From Clostridia bacterium (GTDB lineage Bacteria > Bacillota > Clostridia > Christensenellales > Borkfalkiaceae), in NCBI GenBank assembly GCA_021205485.1, contig JAJPXK010000180.1:3148-10943 (forward strand): DNA of 7,796 nucleotides, in the 5' to 3' direction. The position numbers and the translations under genes were made by a program. Numbering within the stretch: position 1 is the stretch's first letter; every line of letters begins with the position of its first letter. The notes under the pieces are model-generated. The model had not been told where the DNA came from, ran no database searches, and saw only the letters and a list, made by a program, of their open reading frames with translations. Positions 1 to 6,446 of the stretch are shown here, piece after piece.

Positions 1-1260
1 GCGGACGAATATTCGGTAAAGAGAAGAATTTTTACTCAACTCAGGGAAAAATGCTGCAAAAATTGCCCCCGTCGGCAAAAATGCGAAAAAACCGCCGTTT
101 ATACGGGATTTGGCAAACTTATTGACACGGGAACGGCCAAGGGCAAAATAAATATAATAGACCTGCCGCCCGACATTACGCAAAACTGCTCCGCCCCGGG
201 CGAAATTATAACTCAGCTAAACCTGCTTTTAGCCGATTACAGAAGGTATATGACCGAAGCGGAAAACGCCCGCTCGGGCAGAATTTTGCTCGCCGACCAG
301 GCCAAGGGCGTATCTCAGGTGTTAAAGAACTGCGCCGTAGACCTGTGCAAAAAGACGACGGCTAACGGCGACAACGAGAGGGCGGTAAAGGAAAGGCTTG
401 CCTCAACGGGCATAATCTGCCCCGAACTTTACGTAAGCGGCGAAGAAAATTTAGAGGTCAGCGCCGTAATAGTAGGCAAAACCGACATCAAACGGGCGGA
501 AGCCGCCATAGAACGGGCGATAGGCGGGCCCTTCCGCCTTAAAGATAAAATTTGCTATGACGGCGAAAAATGCTGCTACATATTCTGCCGCCCGCCTATG
601 TACGATGCCGTGTTCGGCGTGGCCACCGTAAAGAAAAACGGCGAAAAGGCCTCGGGCGACACGCACTCGGTAATCCGCATAAACGAACACAGATTTTTAA
701 TGGCCCTGTCTGACGGGATGGGCAGCGGCGAGTACGCGAAGAAAGTTTCGCAGACGGCGATATCCCTTATAGAGGCCTTTTACAGGGCTGAAATGCCCGA
801 GGGAACTATGCTTGACACCATAAACAAGCTGATATCATTCAGCCGCGACGAGCGGTTCGCCTGCATAGACATAGGCTCGGTAAACCTTGACACGGGCGAA
901 ACCGAACTTGTAAAAATAGGCTCGCCCGTGGCCGTGATTTTGCGTGAAGGCGAGATAAGAATTGTTGAAAGCCAGAGCCTGCCGCTCGGCATATTAGACA
1001 ATTTACGCCCTACCGTGGCGAGGGAAAAACTTAAAGACGGGGATTTTTTGATATTTATGAGCGACGGAATTACGGGGGCGTTCAACTCCACGCCCGAGCT
1101 TGTGGACTTTTTGCAGCCATTAAAGCCCCTCAACCCGCAAAGCCTCGCCGACGCCATACTCGAGGGGGCGTTAAAGCGGGACGGAAATGTCCCGAAAGAC
1201 GATATGACGGCGCTGTGCGTACGCATTTTTACCACCTCGGCGTACCTTGAAGAAAGCTGA
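1..1260 (+). CDS. spoIIE: Stage II sporulation protein E (SpoIIE), PP2C-type phosphatase, C-terminal part
   Basis: The frame is open from the first base, so 419 residues of the C-terminal half are present. The N-terminal membrane domain lies outside the window (Bacillus SpoIIE is roughly 820-830 aa). Residues 18-28 hold a cysteine cluster (CC, C22, C28). A family-typical region follows at about 65-110, including 'ADQAKGVSQVLKN'. The PP2C domain then shows all metal-site aspartates: SGD (D220), SDGMGSG (D238, the same 18-residue spacing as D610/D628 of B. subtilis), SDGITGAF (D355) and DDMT (400-403). The family dephosphorylates the anti-anti-sigma factor SpoIIAA at the polar septum, releasing sigma-F in the forespore. 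An ATG at 250 is internal and is not the start. The gene ends 67 bases before a bidirectional terminator and faces rsmA. It is the window's first sign of a spore former. Confidence 0.95.
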   Translation, partial: ADEYSVKRRIFTQLREKCCKNCPRRQKCEKTAVYTGFGKLIDTGTAKGKINIIDLPPDITQNCSAPGEIITQLNLLLADYRRYMTEAENARSGRILLADQAKGVSQVLKNCAVDLCKKTTANGDNERAVKERLASTGIICPELYVSGEENLEVSAVIVGKTDIKRAEAAIERAIGGPFRLKDKICYDGEKCCYIFCRPPMYDAVFGVATVKKNGEKASGDTHSVIRINEHRFLMALSDGMGSGEYAKKVSQTAISLIEAFYRAEMPEGTMLDTINKLISFSRDERFACIDIGSVNLDTGETELVKIGSPVAVILREGEIRIVESQSLPLGILDNLRPTVAREKLKDGDFLIFMSDGITGAFNSTPELVDFLQPLKPLNPQSLADAILEGALKRDGNVPKDDMTALCVRIFTTSAYLEES

Positions 1261-1327
1261 TTGGCCGCATAGTATGGCTCAACCAACATAATTTTTAATG
1301 CGATTACACTACCATAATCTATCTCAC

Positions 1328-1366
1328 AAAAACCGCCCGCCCGAAGACTTCGGGCGGGCGGTTTTT
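1328..1366. terminator. Bidirectional rho-independent terminator between spoIIE and rsmA
   Basis: A near-perfect GC-rich hairpin has arms 1328-1346 and 1348-1366, with core CCGCCCGCCCGAA paired to its complement. A run of A precedes it and a run of T follows it, so a U-tract is produced on either strand. It can end spoIIE (+) and rsmA (-), which converge here. The rsmA TAA stop (1366-1368) begins on the last base of the arm, so the rsmA stop and its terminator are fused. Confidence 0.93.
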
Positions 1367-2196
1367 TAATTTTTGCCTATTATATCTGATAAAGCGGCAA
1401 ACTTTTCGGGGGACAATTCCTCTCCACGTATTTTGCCGTCTTCGCCTAACGCGGCAATCCATTCAGTCGCCTTGCCGCGGCTTACGCCGAAAGCCTGCAT
1501 AAGGTTGTTTTCCAACGTTTTACGGCGGGAAGAAAACGCGGCCTTTACTACTTTTTTGTAGAGTTCTTCGTCGTTCGCCTTTATATTGCCCTCGGTTATG
1601 TCAATTTTTACGACGGCGCTGTCTACATTCGGCTGAGGGTAAAAACAGGTACGCGGCACGTATTTTGTAATTTTGCACCTTCCCCTTAAGGCTATCGCCG
1701 CCGTGATCGCCCCGTAGTCAGGCGTGCCCGCCTCGGCGCAGAATCGCCTTGCGACCTCCTCCTGCACCATCACGGTGAGAGACAGGCATTTTTTTGAATG
1801 TTCCATAAACTTCATTACAAGCGGCGTTGTAATATAGTATGGCAGATTGGCGACGACGCAATATCCCGGCAGATCTTTTTCAAACTCCGCCATATTCACC
1901 CGCATAAAGTCGCGGAATATAACTTCGCAGTTTTCCACGCCCGCAAGGGTGACCGAAAGCACGGGCTGCAGAGTTTTGTCTATCTCGAACGCTAAAACCT
2001 TGTCGGCCTTTTTGGCTATAGACCTTGTAAGCGTGCCAGCCCCGCAGCCAATTTCTACGGCTAAGCCGCCGCATATGCCCGAATCTTCCACGATTTCGTC
2101 AAGCAAACCCTCGTCAGTTATAAAGTTCTGGCCGTACTGTTTTTTGAATGAAAATCCGCTGCGGCTTAACGCTTCGCGTACGCTTTTATCCTGCAT
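1366..2196 (-). CDS. rsmA: 16S rRNA (adenine1518-N6/adenine1519-N6)-dimethyltransferase RsmA (KsgA)
   Basis: The protein has 276 aa, a normal family length. It uses S-adenosylmethionine to dimethylate two adjacent adenines in the 3'-terminal helix of 16S rRNA during late small-subunit assembly. Visible motifs are 'KKQYGQNFITD' (18-28) at the N-terminus, SAM-binding motif I 'VEIGCGAGTLT' (47-57), the acidic residue ending strand 2 (E71/D73), D96 in 'FRDFM', and the catalytic NLPYY (117-121). 'FYPQPNVDSAVVKI' and a basic helical C-terminal domain follow. The ATG start has a GAGGG ribosome binding site five bases upstream. The gene lies downstream of tatD in the same orientation, but a terminator-like hairpin and a 123-base gap intervene. 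It may therefore depend on readthrough or on a weak promoter of its own. In Bacillus an rnmV gene sits just before ksgA; none is present here. Confidence 0.97.
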   Translation of the reverse strand: MQDKSVREALSRSGFSFKKQYGQNFITDEGLLDEIVEDSGICGGLAVEIGCGAGTLTRSIAKKADKVLAFEIDKTLQPVLSVTLAGVENCEVIFRDFMRVNMAEFEKDLPGYCVVANLPYYITTPLVMKFMEHSKKCLSLTVMVQEEVARRFCAEAGTPDYGAITAAIALRGRCKITKYVPRTCFYPQPNVDSAVVKIDITEGNIKANDEELYKKVVKAAFSSRRKTLENNLMQAFGVSRGKATEWIAALGEDGKIRGEELSPEKFAALSDIIGKN

Positions 2197-2247
2197 ATAA
2201 CCCTCAAAATTTCCAGATTTTTCCTGCTGCTATTTCGCATAACGCCG

Positions 2248-2289
2248 AAAATAAAGCAGATACTATTACCGTAAACGTTATTCGTTTAC
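2248..2289 (-). promoter_or_regulatory. Weak candidate promoter and inverted repeat upstream of rsmA
   Basis: The gap between tatD and rsmA holds a 7-bp inverted repeat, GTAAACG-TTATT-CGTTTAC (2271-2289). It overlaps a poor sigma-A match on the - strand: TTTACG (2270-2275), a 16-base spacer, then TATTTT (2248-2253), each box 4 of 6 to consensus. The repeat has no U-tract on either side, so it looks more like an operator or a chance palindrome than a terminator. It is listed because rsmA follows a terminator and would need some promoter. Confidence 0.25.
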
Positions 2290-2294
2290 CTTAC

Positions 2295-2336
2295 AAAAAG
2301 AGGAAAAGGGGTACGGCATTTATGCTGCGCCCCTTT
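2295..2336 (-). terminator. Rho-independent terminator at the end of tatD
   Basis: Read on the - strand, AAAGGGG (2336-2330) pairs with CCCCTTT (2311-2305). An inner imperfect stem has GCA/TGC pairs around the loop. The transcript then runs TTTTCCTCTTTTT, an interrupted U-tract. The tatD stop codon (TAA, 2320-2322) lies in the loop of this hairpin, so a translating ribosome could interfere with folding. Termination may therefore be partial, which would let some transcripts continue into rsmA. Confidence 0.7.
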
Positions 2337-3114
2337 GACTTATTTTAGTAAAAAGCCTCAACGCGTTTTGCCTTACTATTTCGGCAAAAGCCGCCTCTTC
2401 CATCCCCTTTATATCGGCCAAATTTGCCGTTATTTCGGGGATACTTGCGGGTGTATTAGGAAAAGTTCCGTACTTTGAGGCGGGCGGAAGATAGGGGCTG
2501 TCCGTTTCGGTAAGGATCCTTTTTATATCTATCGCGGCGACAGCCTTGCGGGCCCTTTTGCTCCCCTTATAGGTAGACGTGCCGCCGAAAGAAAAATATA
2601 CGCCTAACTTTTCAAACTCTCTGGCCATCTCGGCGGAGTGCGAATAGCAATGCAGAAGCGCCCCCTGCGATATCAAAGAGGCGTTAGCCTTTAAAATCTC
2701 CAGCATATCCTCGGCACAGTCGCGGCTGTGTATCTGCACGGGCATATTCAGCCTGTGCGCCAGCGAAAGCTGTTTTAAAAACATCTCTTTCTGCAAGGGT
2801 TTGTCGGTATCGGGGTAGTGATAATCAAGGCCTGTTTCGCCAAGCGCCACGCATTTAGGGTGGCGGCACAGCTCCTCTATCGTCTCAAGGTCGCCCTGCC
2901 TGTATTTTTTCAGCTCGGTAGGGTGAAAACCCGCCGTAAAATACACATTCTGATACTTTTCGGCAAGGTTTTTGCCTTCAACTGAGGACTGTATATCAAA
3001 CCCCGCGGTGATTACAAGCCCTACCCCCGCCGAGGTTATATCATCTATCAACCCGTTTATATCGCCGTACTCGCCGCCCGTAAGGTGGCAATGCACATCG
3101 GTATAGAGGTTCAC
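2320..3114 (-). CDS. tatD: TatD-family metal-dependent hydrolase / DNase
   Basis: This is a 264-aa TIM-barrel metallohydrolase of the TatD (YabD/YcfH) family, which act as Mg2+-dependent 3'-5' exonucleases or DNA-repair nucleases. All expected metal ligands are visible: HCH (H8, H10), E93 in 'LGETGLDYHY', H129 in 'QIHSRD', H155 in 'LLHCYSH', and D205 in 'LTETDSPYL'. The start codon is GTG (3112-3114). Its last base and the next two form part of a GTGA overlap with the metG TGA stop, so translation is probably coupled. A GGGAG sequence lies about nine bases upstream, inside metG. The metG-tatD neighbourhood matches the Bacillus metS-yabD order. The cellular substrate of this protein cannot be read from the sequence. 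Confidence 0.95.
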   Translation of the reverse strand: MNLYTDVHCHLTGGEYGDINGLIDDITSAGVGLVITAGFDIQSSVEGKNLAEKYQNVYFTAGFHPTELKKYRQGDLETIEELCRHPKCVALGETGLDYHYPDTDKPLQKEMFLKQLSLAHRLNMPVQIHSRDCAEDMLEILKANASLISQGALLHCYSHSAEMAREFEKLGVYFSFGGTSTYKGSKRARKAVAAIDIKRILTETDSPYLPPASKYGTFPNTPASIPEITANLADIKGMEEAAFAEIVRQNALRLFTKISQRGAA

Positions 3115-5111
3115 GATAAAACGCTCCCGTCGGGCACGTTCTTTTCGGGCGAAACTATAGAAAGAGTTCCGTCGGGGCCCTCGGCGCAGATTATCATACC
3201 CTCCGAAGTAAGGCCCTTCATCTCGCGGGGAGGCAGATTTGTAACAACGATTACCCTTTTGCCTACCATCTCTTCGGCGGTGTACTGCTTGCCTATGCCG
3301 CTTAAAACGGAGAGGGTTTTTCCGCCGCCTACGCTTATCGTCTCGTGCAGAAGCTTGCTCTTTTTTACAGCCTCGCAGGCGACTACGGTGCCTACCTTCA
3401 TCTGTACCTTGGCAAAGTCGTCTATGGTTATAGGCTCCTTAACCTCCTCGTCTACGGGGGCGGGCTCAACGGGCTTTTGCCTGTTCATAATCTCGTCTAT
3501 CTTAGGTTGTAAATCGCTCATTTTATACCTTTCAAACAGGGTTACGGGCTCGGCCGTCACCTTGTATTCTTTCTGCAGGCCAAACTCGTTAATTTGAGCA
3601 TATGTCCGCTTGTTTGCCCCGAGTTCGGCAAGAATTTTATCGGCTGAAGAGGGCATAAACGGCTCTATAAGGCAGGCCCCCGCGGCTATCGCCTCGGCAA
3701 GGTTATAGATAACCGTCATAAGCCTCTGCTTTTTGTCGGGATCCTTGCCTAAAATCCAGGGGGTGGTTTCGTCTATATACTTATTGGCCCTGCGGAATAT
3801 CGACCATATCTCGTCTATGGCGTCGGCGACTTTGTATTCGTCCATCTTCGCCGCGGCCTTATCTCTCGCGGCTGTAACTACCGCTTTTAAGCTTTCGTCG
3901 CACTCCTCGTATACGCCGCTGTCCTTAATTTCGCCGTTAAAATACATATTCGCCATAGAGACGGTACGCTTTACAAGGTTGCCTAAGGTGTTGGCGAGGT
4001 CAGAGTTGTGGCGTTCGCATACAAGGTCCCATGTGATGGTGCCGTCCTGATCGTAGGGCATTTCGTGCAAGACGTAATACCTTACGCTGTCTACGCCGAA
4101 TACCGAAGCGAGATCGTCAGCGTAGAGGACGTTTCCGCGTGATTTTGACATTTTGTCGCCGCCCTGCAAAAGCCAGGGATGGCCGAAAACATGCTGAGGC
4201 AAGGGCTGGTCCATCGCCATCAAAAAGATAGGCCAGTATATGGTATGGAAGCGAATTATATCCTTGCCGATAACGTGCACGTTGGCGGGCCAGTATTTAT
4301 CAAAAATTTCTGAAGGATTTTCGGTATCGTAGCCTATGCCCGTGATATAGTTTACCAAAGCGTCAAGCCATACGTATACCACGTGGTCGGTATCAAAACT
4401 TACGGGAACGCCCCATTTAAAGGTTGAACGGGTTACGCACAAGTCCTGAAGTTTTGTCTTTAAAGCGCCTGCCCTGGCGGCTTCTACAAGCTCCTCGTCG
4501 CTTTTGCCGATAAACTCGTCGGCAAGCAGAAAGTTATTCAGCATTTCGTGCTTGCGCGAGGCGGGCTGGATAAAATCGGGGTGAGAGGCGATATGCTCTA
4601 CAAGGCGGTTTGTGTACTTGCCCATTTTGAAGAAGTAGGCGCTCTCCCTCGCGGGCTTTACCTCCCTTCCGCAGTCGGGGCACTTGCCGTCTACAAGCTG
4701 GCTCGCCGTCCAGAAACTTTCGCACGGGGTGCAGTACATTCCCTCGTACTCGCTTTTATATATATCGCCCTGATCGTAGAACTTTTTAAAGAGTTTCTGG
4801 ACCTGGCGTTCGTGATAGTCGTCGGTTGTGCGGATGAATTTATCGTAAGACACATCCATCAGGTCCCAGATGCGTTTTACTTCCGCGGCGTAAAAATCAA
4901 CGTATTCCTTAGGGCTTACTCCCTTTTCTTTGGCCTTTGTTTCTACCTTCTGGCCGTGCTCGTCCGTTCCTGTCATAAAAAACACGTCGTAGCCCTGCAT
5001 ACGTTTGAAGCGGGCCAGCGAATCAGACAATATCATCTCGTAAGTGTTGCCGATATGAGGCTTTGCCGATGTATATGTTATAGCGGTGGTTATATAAAAT
5101 TTTTCTGCCAC
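3111..5111 (-). CDS. metG: Methionyl-tRNA synthetase (MetG) with C-terminal tRNA-binding domain
   Basis: This class I synthetase charges tRNA-Met in the cytoplasm. I place the start at GTG (5109-5111), giving 666 aa. A strong GGAGGG ribosome binding site lies eight bases upstream, and the protein then begins 'MAEKFYITTAITY', as family members do. The ATG at 5165 would add 18 residues and lies upstream of the predicted transcription start. Motifs are the HIGH signature as HIGN (19-22, a variant known in clostridial MetRS), TGTDEHG (47-53), a zinc knuckle with C127, C130, C144 and C147, KMSKS (320-324), and the anticodon-binding helical domain. An EMAP/Trbp111-like OB-fold occupies about 561-666 ('VQMKVGTVV', 'SGIGKQY', 'LTSEGMI'). 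It is the first gene of the metG-tatD operon. Confidence 0.97.
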   Translation of the reverse strand: MAEKFYITTAITYTSAKPHIGNTYEMILSDSLARFKRMQGYDVFFMTGTDEHGQKVETKAKEKGVSPKEYVDFYAAEVKRIWDLMDVSYDKFIRTTDDYHERQVQKLFKKFYDQGDIYKSEYEGMYCTPCESFWTASQLVDGKCPDCGREVKPARESAYFFKMGKYTNRLVEHIASHPDFIQPASRKHEMLNNFLLADEFIGKSDEELVEAARAGALKTKLQDLCVTRSTFKWGVPVSFDTDHVVYVWLDALVNYITGIGYDTENPSEIFDKYWPANVHVIGKDIIRFHTIYWPIFLMAMDQPLPQHVFGHPWLLQGGDKMSKSRGNVLYADDLASVFGVDSVRYYVLHEMPYDQDGTITWDLVCERHNSDLANTLGNLVKRTVSMANMYFNGEIKDSGVYEECDESLKAVVTAARDKAAAKMDEYKVADAIDEIWSIFRRANKYIDETTPWILGKDPDKKQRLMTVIYNLAEAIAAGACLIEPFMPSSADKILAELGANKRTYAQINEFGLQKEYKVTAEPVTLFERYKMSDLQPKIDEIMNRQKPVEPAPVDEEVKEPITIDDFAKVQMKVGTVVACEAVKKSKLLHETISVGGGKTLSVLSGIGKQYTAEEMVGKRVIVVTNLPPREMKGLTSEGMIICAEGPDGTLSIVSPEKNVPDGSVLS

Positions 5112-5144
5112 TTTAAATTCCCTCCGATTTGTTTTCCGCAAAAA

Positions 5145-5173
5145 AGTATACCATATTATAAGCAAATTGTAAA
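5145..5173 (-). promoter_or_regulatory. Sigma-A promoter of the metG-tatD operon
   Basis: On the - strand, TTTACA (5173-5168), a 17-base spacer and TATACT (5150-5145) form a near-consensus vegetative promoter, with a TGG extended -10. Transcription would start near 5138, leaving a leader of only about 27 bases before the GTG. That leaves no room for a T-box or SAM riboswitch, and it rules out the upstream ATG at 5165 as the main start. Confidence 0.85.
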
Positions 5174-5215
5174 TTATTTACGGCGGATTTTTACAGCTTA
5201 TTGCCGTTGAATGTT

Positions 5216-5264
5216 TGCAATGTTTAAGGCTCCCCTTTTTACGGAGAGCCTTGAAAAACTTGCA
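5216..5264 (-). terminator. Long hairpin after the paralogue pair, probable terminator without a U-tract
   Basis: The arms are TGCAA (5216-5220) with TTGCA (5260-5264), GTTT (5222-5225) with AAAC (5256-5259), and AAGGCTC (5226-5232) with GAGCCTT (5246-5252). CC/GG pairs close a loop around 5236-5242. The outer arm abuts the stop codon of the gene ending at 5265. Neither strand has a clean U-run after the stem, so it could instead act as a 3' stabiliser or processing barrier. It separates this transcript from the metG promoter. Confidence 0.5.
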
Positions 5265-5804
5265 TTATTTATCAAAAACCAAAAACCTGACTGTAAGGCA
5301 GATGGATAAAATCAAAGCTATCCAGAATATCACAGCCAGAACATACAGAACGATATTTACCGTTTTACGCCCCGAATATTCGTTGTTGTAGGCCGACGAA
5401 CTTGTAAGATAATCGTTAACCATATTTCTTACGGGCGTATCGTATTTGTATACCGAATGTATCAAAGGGGATTTATTGTAGGTTATCTGCACAGCGTCGC
5501 TTTCTCTCAATTTTACCAGACAGATTTCTTCAAACGGGTACAGCGAATACCACTTGAACATATCCGAAGCAAAACGGGGCGAAATGCAAAAATTGGCGAT
5601 GCCTATATAAACGGCGTTCAGAAAGGCGAAAAACATACTGCATCTTTGAACCCTTACTATAAGTTTATCGGCGGAAAGGGTTACTTCTTCCTCGGTATTA
5701 TGTAAAAATTTTCCTTTTTTTAAAAGCTTACGCTTTTTGCCGTTTAAACCGTAAATTTTGTATTTCAGCTTTTTGTCGTACGGCGATGTAAAATTTATTT
5801 TCAT
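5265..5804 (-). CDS. Unrecognised small membrane protein, paralogue of the gene upstream
   Basis: I do not recognise this 179-aa protein. The N-terminal 54 residues are basic and probably beta-rich, with blocks DKK, YKIY, LNG, RKLL and KGKFLHN. They align without gaps to the neighbouring protein at about 30 of 54 identities. A moderately hydrophobic stretch follows (about 56-74, 'FFAFLNAVYIGIANF'). Next comes a hydrophilic part with 'FEEICLVKLRESDAVQITYN' (about 91-110), which corresponds to 'KISDVKAGDTVEVVY' in the partner. A strong C-terminal membrane segment spans about 149-173. No signal peptide is seen, so a cytoplasmic N-terminus with a C-terminal anchor is likely (inference). The ATG start has GGTGAG three bases upstream; this site overlaps the TGA of the preceding gene, with only four bases between the two coding regions. 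Function unknown. Confidence 0.85.
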   Translation of the reverse strand: MKINFTSPYDKKLKYKIYGLNGKKRKLLKKGKFLHNTEEEVTLSADKLIVRVQRCSMFFAFLNAVYIGIANFCISPRFASDMFKWYSLYPFEEICLVKLRESDAVQITYNKSPLIHSVYKYDTPVRNMVNDYLTSSSAYNNEYSGRKTVNIVLYVLAVIFWIALILSICLTVRFLVFDK

Positions 5805-5808
5805 ATTC

Positions 5809-6333
5809 TCACCATTCGGCTATAAATTTAAAGTAAATAAGGGCGACAGCCGCTATAATTACGCAGGCGGACATGACGGATATAAATGTGCCAAGCCATA
5901 TCTGCTTGCGCCTGTACGAAGTTTCCTTTTTGCAGGGGTGGCTTGTGCTGTACAGCGCGTCAGGCTCGCCGAGTTTTGCGGCGGCGTCGCAATATTTACC
6001 CCTTTCGGGAGTGGCGTTTGTATATACAACCTCTACCGTGTCGCCAGCCTTTACGTCGCTTATCTTCGTCTCAAACAGATAATTGAGTTTGTGCCATGTA
6101 CCATAAAAATCGGCGATAGCCTCCACTACCTGTATAAACCACACGTAAAGGAATGAAAGGGGCGAGACGCTTCGGCATATTTGTACAATTATTTCGCCGC
6201 CTGACGGGGCGACATCCGCCTCTGCGTTATGTAAAAATTTACCCTTCGCAAGCAGTTTTCGCCGTCTGCCGTTTAAGTCGTAAATTTTATACCTGACCTT
6301 TTTATCGCTCAATGAGCTTATTTTTACTTTCAT
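5809..6333 (-). CDS. Unrecognised small membrane protein, first of a tandem paralogous pair
   Basis: I do not recognise this 174-aa protein. I chose the ATG at 6331-6333 over the one at 6346-6348 because an AGGTGAGG ribosome binding site sits just before it. The resulting 'MKVKISS' also lines up with 'MKINFTS' of the paralogue. The architecture is the same: a basic N-terminal module (1-54; DKK, YKIY, LNG, RKLL, KGKFLHN), a semi-hydrophobic stretch (about 58-76, 'LSFLYVWFIQVVEAIADF'), a middle part with 'VKAGDTVEVVY' (about 94-104), and a C-terminal membrane segment (about 145-169) preceded by basic residues 'YRRK'. The basic flank suggests a cytoplasmic N-terminus. It is the first gene of a two-gene operon with its own sigma-A promoter, divergent from spmAB. 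The second half is more diverged from the paralogue than the first. Confidence 0.85.
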   Translation of the reverse strand: MKVKISSLSDKKVRYKIYDLNGRRRKLLAKGKFLHNAEADVAPSGGEIIVQICRSVSPLSFLYVWFIQVVEAIADFYGTWHKLNYLFETKISDVKAGDTVEVVYTNATPERGKYCDAAAKLGEPDALYSTSHPCKKETSYRRKQIWLGTFISVMSACVIIAAVALIYFKFIAEW

Positions 6334-6363
6334 ACCCTCACCTTTCATTAAATATGCACCAAC

Positions 6364-6392
6364 ATAGTATCATATATTGAAAATTTTGTCAA
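6364..6392 (-). promoter_or_regulatory. Sigma-A promoter of the paralogous membrane-protein pair
   Basis: On the - strand, a perfect TTGACA (6392-6387), a 17-base spacer and TACTAT (6369-6364), with a TG one base before the -10, form the best promoter in the window. Transcription would start near 6357, about 24 bases before the chosen ATG. This points to vegetative rather than sporulation-specific expression of the pair. Confidence 0.85.
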
Positions 6393-6420
6393 TAGTATTA
6401 AAATCGTAAAAGCATATAAC
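6393..6420 (+). promoter_or_regulatory. Possible sigma-E promoter of spmA-spmB
   Basis: TAGTATT (6393-6399), a 13-base spacer and CATATAAC (6413-6420) resemble the mother-cell sigma-E pattern KMATATT / CATACAMT, with 6 of 7 and about 6 of 8 matches. Transcription would begin near 6427. No sigma-A promoter with correct spacing is seen on this strand. B. subtilis spmA-spmB is sigma-E dependent, which fits. The AT-rich setting makes chance matches possible. Confidence 0.4.
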
Positions 6421-6446
6421 TAAAAACGGCTTCATAAATTTAATGT

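Noticed and set aside
780..1289. 169-codon open frame on the - strand
   Set aside because: It is antisense to the SpoIIE phosphatase domain, where the metal-binding residues are intact on the + strand.
1261..1327. Small gene or RNA between spoIIE and the terminator
   Set aside because: There are only 67 bases, with no reading frame carrying a ribosome binding site and no stable fold that I can see.
4548..5210. 220-codon open frame on the + strand
   Set aside because: It is antisense to the N-terminal half of metG, whose protein motifs are unambiguous. It has no recognisable product.
5112..5264. Possible T-box or SAM riboswitch before metG
   Set aside because: The promoter at 5145-5173 leaves only about 27 bases of leader, and no T-box sequence or specifier stem is seen.
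5758..6156. 132-codon open frame on the + strand
   Set aside because: It is antisense to the paralogue pair. The - strand proteins are conserved with each other and have good ribosome binding sites and a promoter, so this is a shadow.
6334..6348. Upstream ATG (6346-6348) as start of the first paralogue
   Set aside because: It has no ribosome binding site, while the ATG at 6331-6333 does and matches the N-terminus of the paralogue.
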